Below, piece after piece: positions 19,590 through 27,978 of a DNA stretch of 64,000 nucleotides. The stretch is from NCBI GenBank assembly GCA_963839925.1, contig CAWIWV010000001.1, positions 682,001-746,000 on the forward strand, given 5' to 3'. This stretch comes from Bog-756 sp963839925 (GTDB taxonomy: Bacteria > Actinomycetota > Acidimicrobiia > Acidimicrobiales > RAAP-2). The translations under genes were made by a program, and so were the position numbers. The notes below the pieces were generated by a model that was not told the origin of the DNA, ran no database searches, and was given only the letters and a program-made list of their open reading frames with translations. Position 1 is the stretch's first letter. Each line of letters opens with the position of its first letter.

Positions 19590-21485
19590 ATGGGGCCCGC
19601 TGGTGAGACACCGGACGGTCGACTGTCGTCGCCGGTGAAGTTGATCGTCTGGGATCTCGACGACACCCTCTGGGCGGGGACGCTCTCCGAGGGACCGGTG
19701 ACGATCGATCCGTCGGTGGCCGAACTGATCCGAATCCTGAATCGCCGGGGGATCGTGAGCTCGATCTGCTCGAAGAACGACCGCGAGGAGGCCCGGGCCA
19801 GGCTCGAGCAGGCCGACCTGTGGGACGAGTTCGTGTTCGCACGGATCGACTGGTCCCCGAAGGGCCCACGGGTCGCCGAGATCATCGAAGAGGCGCAGCT
19901 CCGGCCTCCGAACGTCCTGTTCATCGACGACCTCGCAATCAATCGCGCCGAGGTGGGGCATTTTTCCCCCGGTGTCCAGACCGCCGGGCCTGCGATCATG
20001 GAGCGGCTCCTCTCCCTGCCGGAGCTGGCCGGAAAAGAGGACGACCGGCGCACCCGGCTCCAGCAGTACCGGTTGTTGGAGCGCAAGTCGACCGATCGCA
20101 AAGCCGCAGAGGACACTGCGGAGGACAGCAACGACGCGTTTCTCCGGTCCTGCGACATCCGGGTGAGCGTGCACCGCGAGTCGGACGTCGAAGAGGAGCG
20201 CCTCTTCGATCTGGTGGGTCGCACCAACCAACTCAACTTCACCAAGCGGCGGCCAGAGCGCGGTGCGTTCCAATCGATGCTCAGCGATCCCCGCTTCGAG
20301 ACGGGATACGTCCGGGTGAGGGATCGCTACGGCGACTACGGCATCGCCGGCTTCTACTCGAAGTCCACCACCGACGGATCGTTGGTGGACTTCCTCTTCT
20401 CCTGCAGGGTGCTCAACATGGGAGTGGAGCAGTGGCTCTACGAGAGGCTGGGACGTCCCCCGATCAGCGTGGTCGGCGAGGTTGCCTCCGTCCTCTCCGG
20501 ATCCGTCGACTGGATCACCGAGGAGACCGGGGAACAAGGGGTGACATCCGACAGCGAACCGTCGAGTGAGCCGGTCGGCTCAGCCCCCGTCCGGTCGGAG
20601 AAGATCCTGATGGTCGGCGGGTGCGACCTGATGGCCACCGCCGAGTACCTCGGCGGTAACATCTCCACCGACTTCTCCCGGGTCGGGCCGAATGGCACGT
20701 TCATCCACGTGGGGCACACCGAGCTGTTGCGGCAGTCGGTGACCGGGCTGTCGGAAGAGCAGCTCGACCTCGTCGACCGGATCCCCTTCCTCGACCGGCA
20801 GGTGTTCCACTCGCCGGTCGTCGTCGATCCCGACTACGACGTGCTGGTCTACAGCGTGCTGACCGACTACACCCAAGGCGTCTATCGACACCGCACCCAG
20901 GGCCTCGTGGTTCCCTGGCATCAGTTCAACCACGACGTGACCCGGCCGGGTTTTCGGCAGGTGCTCGAGGCCCGATTCGCTCGCGAGGGGATGGAGGCGG
21001 AGTTCTTCGATTGGTTCACCGACGAGTTCGAGTTCCTCGGCGGGACATCCCCCGAACGGTTCGAAGAGAACATCCGCTGGCTGTCGAGCAAGGTTCCCGA
21101 GCGCGCGCGGATCGTCTTCCTGAACGGCGCCGAGTTCCCCTTCGACAATCCGAAAGAGCCGGACCGCCATCTCCGTCACCGGACGATGAACGAGGTGCTC
21201 GACCGGGTGGTCAGCGACCTTCCCAACGCCTCGGTCTGCGACGTCCGGACATTCGTGCTCGGTCCCGAAGACGTCACCGACAACATCCGGCACTACAGGC
21301 GTCGCTCGTATCTGCGGATGGCAGAAGAGATCAAGGCCACAAACCTGTCGAACCTCCGGGTCGAGCCGGAACACGTGGGAGCCCGCCTCTACGGCCATGC
21401 CCGGAGGTTCGTCGGTCGGCGCCGGATCCAGGCTCGGAGGCTCTCGAAGCGGCTGAGAGGGATTCCGGTCAGCCCACTCAGGTGA
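19590..21485 (+). CDS. FkbH-like HAD protein with C-terminal SGNH-like region
   Basis: 631 aa. Residues 16-170 are a HAD domain like FkbH of polyketide glyceryl-ACP synthesis: VWDLDDTLWAG with Asp22 and Asp24, then SICSKND and FIDDLAINR. The middle (about 190-310) is the FkbH-type GNAT-like part (GRTNQLNFTKRR...YGDYGIAGFY). The last 300 residues are different: KILMVGGCDLM, DVLVYSVLTDYTQ and a C-terminal catalytic-like block resemble an SGNH hydrolase/acyltransferase arrangement. No acyl carrier protein or ketosynthase is nearby, so a role in acyl decoration of the polysaccharide is an inference. TTG 19584 is an alternative start. Confidence 0.72.
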   Translation: MGPAGETPDGRLSSPVKLIVWDLDDTLWAGTLSEGPVTIDPSVAELIRILNRRGIVSSICSKNDREEARARLEQADLWDEFVFARIDWSPKGPRVAEIIEEAQLRPPNVLFIDDLAINRAEVGHFSPGVQTAGPAIMERLLSLPELAGKEDDRRTRLQQYRLLERKSTDRKAAEDTAEDSNDAFLRSCDIRVSVHRESDVEEERLFDLVGRTNQLNFTKRRPERGAFQSMLSDPRFETGYVRVRDRYGDYGIAGFYSKSTTDGSLVDFLFSCRVLNMGVEQWLYERLGRPPISVVGEVASVLSGSVDWITEETGEQGVTSDSEPSSEPVGSAPVRSEKILMVGGCDLMATAEYLGGNISTDFSRVGPNGTFIHVGHTELLRQSVTGLSEEQLDLVDRIPFLDRQVFHSPVVVDPDYDVLVYSVLTDYTQGVYRHRTQGLVVPWHQFNHDVTRPGFRQVLEARFAREGMEAEFFDWFTDEFEFLGGTSPERFEENIRWLSSKVPERARIVFLNGAEFPFDNPKEPDRHLRHRTMNEVLDRVVSDLPNASVCDVRTFVLGPEDVTDNIRHYRRRSYLRMAEEIKATNLSNLRVEPEHVGARLYGHARRFVGRRRIQARRLSKRLRGIPVSPLR

Positions 21486-21491
21486 TCGGGG

Positions 21492-22742
21492 TCAGGACGG
21501 CTCGATCTCGCCGATGTCCTCGAGGTCCCGACTGTTGGCGATCGCCACGGCGGCGAGCTGCGACTTGACGTTGAGCTTCCTGAGGATCGACCGGATGTGC
21601 GAGCGAACGGTCGCGAGCGAGACGACCTGCTCGTCCGCGATCTCCTGTGCCGAGAAGCCTTTGGTGAGGTAGTAGAGCACCCGGCGCTCACTTGCGGTCA
21701 GGCGGATGAGTGCTTCGAACCTGGCCGGAATGCGCCGCGGGTCCTCTCTTTGGGTTACACCCGACCGCGGATCGCCGAATATGGAGCGCAACTCGGTCGA
21801 CAGTTTGTCGATGTCGGCAACGGCCTCTGCGCCCTCCTCGACGCATGCGGCCAGCGCACCGGCTCCTGCTCCCGCTCCAACCGCCAGGACGTCGACTCCT
21901 TGGGCGTAGTAGGACTCGGTCACCTGCGCGGGGTACGACCAGGTGCTCGACGCCCAGGTCGACTGTCGCGTCGTCGGCTCGGGGCCGATCACGATGATGA
22001 CCAGGTCCAGCTCGGCGCCGTCGATGTCGAGGACCGGCAGGTCGTCTCCTGACATGCAGATCGCAGCAGAGGTGAACCCCAGCTTCGCGGCGAGGGACGA
22101 GGCGGCGACTGCAGCGAGGCCGGGCGACCCGTTGCTTGCGGGACTCGGATCGACCACCAGCACCGTTGCATGTCTCTCGCCGATCGCGGGGGCTGGAAGA
22201 TGGTCGTCGTGCCGGGTTCCGTAGCCGGAGAGCCTGCACGTCGAGTAGCGAAGGACGGAACGGTGGCGCAGTGGCGGGGCGGAGAGGATCCGCCCGAATC
22301 GGATGGTTCCGTCAGGGGAAGAGGCAAGGGCCCGTGCTGCGGCCCCGGTTCGGGTGAGGCCTTTGTTGACCAGCCGGTCGATCGTGACCACCATCGTCGA
22401 AGGAACGCCGGCAACCCGTGGCTGGTTCCGTCTCCCGTGTCCGGTTCCGTTGCCCACCGCCCGGGCAAGTCGTTCCCCGAGCGTCTTCGGGGCGACTACG
22501 TCCGCCGCAGGACCGAACGCGATCCCGATTCGCGAGACGCCGTAGGGGCAGACCCGGTCGTCGACCCGCACCGTCCGCTGGATGCTCTGCAAGGCCGTGT
22601 CGTGGGTCGACTTGGTGCGGGAGAACTCTGCGAGATCGGGGGCGCCGGTTCGTAGGTCGACGTGGGCGACGGTGCTCGGCGTCGCTGCTTCCGCGAGGTC
22701 GAGAAGTGCTGCAGAAAGCCCAAGCTGTACCTCAGTTGCCAT
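21492..22742 (-). CDS. LuxR-type transcriptional regulator with degenerate GGDEF-like N-terminus
   Basis: 416 aa. The C-terminal 65 residues are a LuxR/FixJ HTH (LTASERRVLYYLTKGFSAQEIADEQVVSLATVRSHIRSILRKLNVKS). Residues about 45-110 resemble a GGDEF domain, but the signature is replaced (CPYGVSRIGIAFG), so no cyclase activity is expected; it may only bind a ligand. The middle (about 190-320) looks like a receiver or nucleotide-binding fold (TVLVVDPSPAS). It has its own promoter with a palindrome immediately upstream. Its position at the border of the polysaccharide locus makes it a candidate regulator of that locus. Confidence 0.82.
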   Translation of the reverse strand: MATEVQLGLSAALLDLAEAATPSTVAHVDLRTGAPDLAEFSRTKSTHDTALQSIQRTVRVDDRVCPYGVSRIGIAFGPAADVVAPKTLGERLARAVGNGTGHGRRNQPRVAGVPSTMVVTIDRLVNKGLTRTGAAARALASSPDGTIRFGRILSAPPLRHRSVLRYSTCRLSGYGTRHDDHLPAPAIGERHATVLVVDPSPASNGSPGLAAVAASSLAAKLGFTSAAICMSGDDLPVLDIDGAELDLVIIVIGPEPTTRQSTWASSTWSYPAQVTESYYAQGVDVLAVGAGAGAGALAACVEEGAEAVADIDKLSTELRSIFGDPRSGVTQREDPRRIPARFEALIRLTASERRVLYYLTKGFSAQEIADEQVVSLATVRSHIRSILRKLNVKSQLAAVAIANSRDLEDIGEIEPS

Positions 22743-22821
22743 TCCCCACCCCCCAAAGCACTACCCGTCTCGTCGACGGCGCAGCAGACGCACCCCTGCG
22801 ATGACCTGCCCTTCTCGACAA

Positions 22822-22849
22822 TCCTTATCTACGCGAGCGACATTCGCAA
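22822..22849 (-). promoter_or_regulatory. promoter of the LuxR-type gene
   Basis: On the minus strand: TTGCGA (22844-22849), 16 nt, TAAGGA (22822-22827); an overlapping TAGATA (22826-22831) is an alternative -10. The leader would be about 75 nt and ends in a G-rich ribosome binding site before the ATG at 22742. Confidence 0.4.
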
Positions 22850-22856
22850 GGGGAAT

Positions 22857-22876
22857 TCTCATCAACATTGATGAGA
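22857..22876. promoter_or_regulatory. palindrome A: candidate operator upstream of the LuxR-type gene
   Basis: Arms TCTCATCAA and TTGATGAGA around 2 nt. The core TCAACATTGA matches the core of palindrome B at 27703-27720. It sits 7 nt upstream of the -35 box, an activator-like position. Confidence 0.5.
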
Positions 22877-22906
22877 GTGGTGGGATTTGCTGGTCAGGCG
22901 GTCGAG

Positions 22907-23842
22907 TCAGCCTTTTTCGCGAAACCACTCCACGGTCGCGGCGAGGCCTTCTGCGAGGGCGAGCGGTTCGATCCGGGGGAAGAGACCGCGCAATCTGGTC
23001 TGGTCTGCCTGGGAGTCTCGGACGTCCCCGGGCCTCGGCTCGGAGTGCCGTCGCTCGAGCGGTCTCCCGAGCACCGACTCGAGGACCTCGATGAGCTCGA
23101 GCAGCGAGACCCTCGTCCCGAATGCGAGATTGACCGGCGCCGGGTCGGACACCCGATCGACCACCGCCGCGGTCAGGACCGCGGTGACGCTCCCGACATA
23201 GGTGAAGTCACGGGTCTGCTTGCCGTCGCCGTGAACCGGGAGTGGTTCCCCCCGTAGCGCGGATGCGATGAACGTCGGCACGACCGCGGCATAGGCGTGG
23301 TCGGCATCCTGGAGCGGACCGAACACGTTGAAGAAACGGAACGCGAGCACCGGCAGGCCGAAGGAGTGGCCGTAGGCGAGGGCTGCCGACTCCGACGCCA
23401 GCTTGCTGGCAGCGTAGGGGCTGACCGGCATGGCCACCATGTCCTCGCGCTTGGGCAGCGCCGGATTGGCTCCGTAGACAGAGGAGGACGACGCCACCAC
23501 GACCTGAGGGCTGCCGTTGCGCCGGGCGGCCTCGAGGACCTCCATCGTTCCCGTCGCATTGGTCAGGTGACTCGCCATCGGATCGGCCAACGACCGGGGG
23601 ACCGAGGGACGAGCGGCGAGATGCACCACCGCGTCCGCGCCTGTGAGCACCGTGTCGAGTACAGCCGGATCGAGGATGGAGCCCTCGAACACCTCGACTC
23701 CCGGCAGGTCACACACGTTCGAACGGTGACCGGTCGAGAGGTCGTCGAGTACCACCACCTCGCGAACCTCTGGTGCCGCGCCGAGTGCACGACAGAGATT
23801 GCCGCCGATGAATCCGGCGCCTCCGGTGACGACGACCTTCAT
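22907..23842 (-). CDS. NAD-dependent nucleotide-sugar epimerase/dehydratase
   Basis: 311 aa extended SDR. NAD motif GGAGFIGG at 7-14, SSSSVYG at 118-124 and the catalytic pair Tyr143/Lys147 (SPYAASK). Closest in style to UDP-glucose and UDP-GlcNAc 4-epimerases (WbpP/GalE group). It would interconvert UDP-sugars in the cytoplasm for polysaccharide assembly. It lies 62 nt downstream of the UDP-sugar dehydrogenase on the same strand, the pairing seen in uronic-acid synthesis. Confidence 0.88.
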   Translation of the reverse strand: MKVVVTGGAGFIGGNLCRALGAAPEVREVVVLDDLSTGHRSNVCDLPGVEVFEGSILDPAVLDTVLTGADAVVHLAARPSVPRSLADPMASHLTNATGTMEVLEAARRNGSPQVVVASSSSVYGANPALPKREDMVAMPVSPYAASKLASESAALAYGHSFGLPVLAFRFFNVFGPLQDADHAYAAVVPTFIASALRGEPLPVHGDGKQTRDFTYVGSVTAVLTAAVVDRVSDPAPVNLAFGTRVSLLELIEVLESVLGRPLERRHSEPRPGDVRDSQADQTRLRGLFPRIEPLALAEGLAATVEWFREKG

Positions 23843-23904
23843 TGCAGGACTGTCGGGCTCGGAGTGCAGGTCCCCGTCGATCGACGCACCGGCGAAGGCT
23901 ACAG

Positions 23905-25152
23905 CTACAGCCGCTCGACGGTGGGACCATGCATGCGATTGCGAGTGTCGAGGACGTAGCCGGCATGGCTGCGGACCAGCTCGTAGTCGAGCGCGTCGTG
24001 ATCGGTGACGATCACCACCGCGTCCGCCCGCTCGACCTCATCGACGGTCAGCTCGACCAGCGGCCACGGCGTCTTGCTCACCGAGACGTGCGGATCGACC
24101 ACCCGCACCTCTGCCCCCATGTCGGTGAGTGCGCGGGCGATGATGGTCCCGGGCGCCTCGCGCGCGTCCCCGGTGTTCCGTTTGTAGGCGAGCCCGACGA
24201 GCAGCACCCGCGATCCGTTGACGGCGCGGCCATGTCGGTTGAGTCCCAGAAGGAGTCGGCGCACCACGTAGTCGGGCATGTGCTCGTTGACGTCGTTGGC
24301 GAGCTCGACGAATCGGAACGACTGCCCGGTGCTCCTGCGGACCTTCCACGAGAGGTAGCTCGGGTCGATGGGGAGGCAGTGGCCACCGACCCCCGGTCCA
24401 GGGGTGAACCGGAGGTAGCCGAACGGTTTGGTGGAGGCCGCATCGATCGCCTCCCACACGTCGATGTCGAGTTCCGCCGCGAACATCGCCAGTTCGTTGA
24501 CCAGCGCGATGTTGACGTGCCGGAAGGTGTTCTCGAGCAGCTTGGTGAGCTCGGCCTCACGGGTTCCGGAGACCGGGATGGTCTGCTCGACGATGCAGTC
24601 GTAGAACCCGCGGACGGCCTCCAGCGACGCTTCGTCGATCCCTGAGACGACCTTCGGGGTGTTCTCGAGGTCCCAGGTGGAGTTGCCGGGGTCGATTCGC
24701 TCCGGGCTGTAGCCGAGGTGGAAGTCGTCTCCCGCAACCAGGCCTGAGCGTTCTTCGAGAATGGGTGCGACCAACTCTTCGGTCGTCCCCGGGTAGCTGG
24801 TGGATTCGAGCACGACCAGCGCTCCCCGGACAAGGTGTCTCCCGAGCAGGTCAGCGGCAGCTTCGATGAAGGAGAGGTTGGGAGTCCCTTCGTGCAGGGG
24901 AGTGGGGACGTCGATCACCGCGACGTCGAAGTGCGCGATCCGGTCGGGATCGTCGGTCGGCTCGAAGCGACCCGAGTCGAGGGCGTCGGCCAACCGATCG
25001 TCGGAGATGTCCTCGACGTAGGAATGCCCCGCGGCGAGGTGCTTGATCCGGTCCCCGTCGACGTCGAATCCGACCACCCGGAAGCCGACCTCGACGGCGC
25101 GGAACGCAAGCGGAAGCCCGACGTACCCTTGGCCGACGACGACGAGCTTCAT
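23905..25152 (-). CDS. UDP-sugar 6-dehydrogenase (UDP-GlcNAc/ManNAc/glucose type)
   Basis: 415 aa. The N-terminal NAD fold starts MKLVVVGQGYVGLP. The catalytic cysteine is Cys259 in GVGGHCLPIDPSYL. The enzyme oxidises C6 of a UDP-sugar to the carboxylate in two NAD-dependent steps, giving a uronic acid. GHCLPIDP favours the WbpA/WecC/TviB group over plain UDP-glucose dehydrogenase. The ATG at 25152 was chosen because the Rossmann fold begins there; the 27 upstream codons look non-coding. It follows the CapD-like gene by 46 nt in the same direction. Confidence 0.9.
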   Translation of the reverse strand: MKLVVVGQGYVGLPLAFRAVEVGFRVVGFDVDGDRIKHLAAGHSYVEDISDDRLADALDSGRFEPTDDPDRIAHFDVAVIDVPTPLHEGTPNLSFIEAAADLLGRHLVRGALVVLESTSYPGTTEELVAPILEERSGLVAGDDFHLGYSPERIDPGNSTWDLENTPKVVSGIDEASLEAVRGFYDCIVEQTIPVSGTREAELTKLLENTFRHVNIALVNELAMFAAELDIDVWEAIDAASTKPFGYLRFTPGPGVGGHCLPIDPSYLSWKVRRSTGQSFRFVELANDVNEHMPDYVVRRLLLGLNRHGRAVNGSRVLLVGLAYKRNTGDAREAPGTIIARALTDMGAEVRVVDPHVSVSKTPWPLVELTVDEVERADAVVIVTDHDALDYELVRSHAGYVLDTRNRMHGPTVERL

Positions 25153-25198
25153 CGGCTCGCCGCTGGATCGACTCACCCGTGAGGGTCCCACACTCGGG

Positions 25199-27376
25199 TC
25201 ATGCCGGCACCTGCTCGGTGCTGTCGGGTTCACCGCCGCCCAACCCGACCCGCGCGTCTTCTGTGCTCGGACCGGTTCCGAGCTCCGGATGGCTGGCTTT
25301 GCCGTTGACGGCGATCTTGCCGTTGCCGTTCGAGCTCACCAGGCTGCTGGCTGCAAGTGTGCTGCTCAACGGCGTTCCCTTGCCGTTCGACGAAACGCCG
25401 TGAGGCGGGCAGTGTCCGTTCTGCGTGGTGCCGTTGTGCGCGGCGTGCGAGTTCGCGTGCGACGTCGCGACCGTTGCGGCCGAGCTGAAGAGCAGCGCTC
25501 TGACTGTTTCGGGCTCTCGCATCTCGATCGCATGGTCGAGTCGGTCGAGATCCTCTGCGAACGTCTCCGCAGGAGCGGTGATCGGGATCAGCTGATTGAT
25601 GTAGGGATGCTGGGTGGTGAGCATCTCTTCTTCCGGCGCACGCAACTCCTCGTCGAGCTTCTCCCCGGGCCGGATCCCGATGATCCGGATGGGAATGTCC
25701 ACCCCGACCTCGTAGCCGGACAGTCGGATCATCCGCTCGGCGAGATCCAGGATGCGTACCGGCTCACCCATCTCCAGCATGAAGATCTCACCGCCGCCAT
25801 CGGAGAGGACCGACGATTCGAGGACCAGCTGGACCGATTCCTCCACGCTCATGAAGAAACGGGTCATCCGCTCGTCGGTCACCGTCACCGGGCCCCCGGC
25901 GGCGATCTGGCGGGAGAAGGTGGGGATGACGCTGCCACGGCTTCCCAGAACGTTCCCGAACCTGACCGTGCAGTAGGACATCCCCTCCGGCGACCGGGAG
26001 AGCACGATCTGCTCGGCGAGGCGCTTGGAGGCACCCATCACACTCGAGGGCCGGACCGCCTTGTCCGTCGAGATCTGCACGAAGCGCCCGGTCCCCACCC
26101 GCACCGCCGCGTCGACCACGTTGAGGGTGCCGAACACGTTGGTCCGCGCCGCCTCGATCGGGTGGTGTTCGAGCACCGGGACGTGCTTGTGCGCGGCAGC
26201 GTGGAACACCACTTCGGGCCGGAACTTCTCGAAGACCTCCATCACCGCGCCGCGGTTGGTGATATCGACCAACGCCTGTTGCGTCTCGATCCCGACGGTC
26301 GCCGACGTGTCGTGGAGATGGGTCTCGTCGTGATCGAGGAGTACCAGCTCTGCCGGATCCAACTCGGCCACCTGGCGGGCGATCTCCGAGCCGATCGAAC
26401 CGCCTGCGCCGGTGACCAGCACCCTGCGACCGGCAAGTGAGCGGCGCACCGTCTCGAGGTCGATCGGGATCGGCGTGCGGCCCAACAGGTCTTCGATCTG
26501 GGGCTCGCGTGCCTGGCGGAGCGACGCCATATGGGAGGTGCCGTTGACCAGGTCGCTCACCACCGGGAGCACTTTCATGGTCAGACCCGCGGTTTCGCAG
26601 GCATGCAGTACCCGCTGCACCAGCTCCGGAGGCGGGCTGGGGATCGCCAGAAGAACTTGTTGGAGGGTGTATCGGCTCGCTGACGGAGCGATGTCGTCGA
26701 TCGATCCGACGACCGGCACTCCCAGCATGGAAAGGCCGTGTGCGCCAGTGTCGTCGTCGAACACGGCGACCGGGACGAGACCTGCTCCGGGGCTCCGCAA
26801 CATCTCCCTGATCGCGGCGGCGCCAGCGTCGCGGCTGCCCACGATCGCGACCCGCAGGCCTACCCGGCGCGAACCTCGCTGCCAGGCGAACAGCCTCGAA
26901 TGAAAGCGGAGGAGGCCCATGCCCGCCGTTGCGAACATTCCTCCGACCACGATGACCGCGCCCGGCACCATCTCCACCTTCGCCATCCGGCCGAGCGGGT
27001 AGACCACGATCAAGAAGACGACCACCGTCGCGGACGAGAGAAGGAGCTGACGGGCTTCTTCTGCTCCGGCGTGTCGCCACATGCGACCGTAGAGCCCATA
27101 GACGTGGTTGGCCACCAGGGTAAGGACCATCACCAGCGCGAGGAACGGTGCGAAATGCTGCCAGTAGAGACCGGGTGCCTTGTCGCGGAAGTAGGCGATC
27201 TCTGCGAGGCCGTATGCCATGAAGACGCAGGTCGCGTCCAGCAAAGTAAAGACGAGGCGGGAACGGATGCGACTTGCCCGGATCGCGACGTTGGCCCTCG
27301 TTTTTTCACCTGGGTGCTGTCCGGCCAGAGCGTGCGGTTCGCTCGATAGCTTGTCCCCCGGCACCGTCCGAACCAT
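25199..27376 (-). CDS. membrane-anchored NDP-sugar 4,6-dehydratase (CapD/FlaA1/PglF type)
   Basis: 725 aa. The N-terminal third has about four membrane helices, then a Rossmann-like region (VAIVGSRDAGAAAIREML). The catalytic SDR domain starts at about residue 318 with GAGGSIGSEIARQ, followed by STDKAVRPSSVMGASKR, where Met stands for the usual Tyr as in this family. These enzymes make UDP-4-keto-6-deoxy sugars, first step to bacillosamine-like sugars. The C-terminal 80 residues are a low-complexity Asn/Gly/Ser/His tail. Start at 27376 is supported by AGGGGG upstream; a longer frame reaches 27565. Confidence 0.9.
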   Translation of the reverse strand: MVRTVPGDKLSSEPHALAGQHPGEKTRANVAIRASRIRSRLVFTLLDATCVFMAYGLAEIAYFRDKAPGLYWQHFAPFLALVMVLTLVANHVYGLYGRMWRHAGAEEARQLLLSSATVVVFLIVVYPLGRMAKVEMVPGAVIVVGGMFATAGMGLLRFHSRLFAWQRGSRRVGLRVAIVGSRDAGAAAIREMLRSPGAGLVPVAVFDDDTGAHGLSMLGVPVVGSIDDIAPSASRYTLQQVLLAIPSPPPELVQRVLHACETAGLTMKVLPVVSDLVNGTSHMASLRQAREPQIEDLLGRTPIPIDLETVRRSLAGRRVLVTGAGGSIGSEIARQVAELDPAELVLLDHDETHLHDTSATVGIETQQALVDITNRGAVMEVFEKFRPEVVFHAAAHKHVPVLEHHPIEAARTNVFGTLNVVDAAVRVGTGRFVQISTDKAVRPSSVMGASKRLAEQIVLSRSPEGMSYCTVRFGNVLGSRGSVIPTFSRQIAAGGPVTVTDERMTRFFMSVEESVQLVLESSVLSDGGGEIFMLEMGEPVRILDLAERMIRLSGYEVGVDIPIRIIGIRPGEKLDEELRAPEEEMLTTQHPYINQLIPITAPAETFAEDLDRLDHAIEMREPETVRALLFSSAATVATSHANSHAAHNGTTQNGHCPPHGVSSNGKGTPLSSTLAASSLVSSNGNGKIAVNGKASHPELGTGPSTEDARVGLGGGEPDSTEQVPA

Positions 27377-27674
27377 GCGATCGCCCCCTAGCTCGCGCAA
27401 CCCGCCCGCTGACCGCCGATTCTGTCCCTGCCCCTTGAACAACACTACCGTGCCTGCCAGCCGGATGTCATGGCTGGAGCGGCTCGGTGGCTCCCCTCGT
27501 CCTGCCCCTCCCAAGTCTGGCGATCCCATCGACATGGCCGGACATGGATTCGGCTGCGGCAGCACGGTGGGCCGATCCTTGCCGACGTTCGATGTTCCTC
27601 CATGCCGAACTGCTTTCCATGGCGTTGACCGAGGTCCGACGGGTCTGCCATTGCCCCTGGTTCTAGGTACTTTG
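27377..27674. other. intergenic or long 5' leader of the CapD-like gene
   Basis: About 300 bp between the predicted CapD promoter and its ATG. If the TATAG(T) promoter is used, all of it is 5' UTR; otherwise part may be coding (open frame to 27565 without recognisable domain). No RNA family was recognised. Confidence 0.35.
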
Positions 27675-27703
27675 ACTATACAGAGGGGATGTCGGCGCGT
27701 TCA
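27675..27703 (-). promoter_or_regulatory. promoter for the CapD-like gene (minus strand)
   Basis: TATAGT at 27675-27680 on the minus strand, with a weak TGAACG -35 at 27698-27703 and 17-nt spacing. Palindrome B abuts the -35. Confidence 0.4.
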
Positions 27704-27720
27704 TCCTCAATATTGAGGAT
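27703..27720. promoter_or_regulatory. palindrome B: candidate operator between CapD and Wzz genes
   Basis: Perfect 18-nt palindrome, half-site ATCCTCAAT. Its centre TCAATATTGA differs by one base from that of palindrome A at 22857-22876 (TCAACATTGA), and flanking bases keep the TCnTCAA half-site in both. It lies directly upstream of the CapD -35 box and about 200 bp upstream of the Wzz promoter. Confidence 0.5.
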
Positions 27721-27825
27721 TGCCCGAACGAGCGCGCGATCGAATGAAACGATCGCCGGTTGGCGCGGTTCGGATGGACAGAAGCCACCAGAATTTCTTA
27801 CTGAAGCGCGACACATTGTGAACCG

Positions 27826-27840
27826 ATTCATGACATGAAT
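27826..27840. promoter_or_regulatory. palindrome C, 15 nt
   Basis: ATTCATG, A, CATGAAT. Perfect 7-bp arms, 75 bp upstream of the Wzz -35 box. The surrounding 27660-27950 is clearly more A/T-rich than the rest of the window, as expected for a regulatory region. Confidence 0.35.
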
Positions 27841-27915
27841 GGGGGGGACTGAAAAGGCACCGGAGGAAAACCGTGGCCGTCCGCCGACCGAAGGGCGCAA
27901 AATACCCATCTGTGC

Positions 27916-27944
27916 TGTTCACAAGCACACTTGCGATGTAGTAT
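27916..27944 (+). promoter_or_regulatory. promoter for the Wzz-like gene
   Basis: TGTTCA (27916-27921), 17 nt, TAGTAT (27939-27944). A start near 27951 gives a 28-nt leader that includes a GGGAGGGA ribosome binding site. Confidence 0.45.
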
Positions 27945-27978
27945 AGGCGTCGACACCTGGCAGGGAGTGGGAGGGACA

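Noticed and set aside
18582..20537. 651-codon minus-strand frame ending in sulfotransferase 1
   Set aside because: The part beyond 19490 is opposite the FkbH-like gene, has no homology, and a leaderless promoter sits at 19498-19503.
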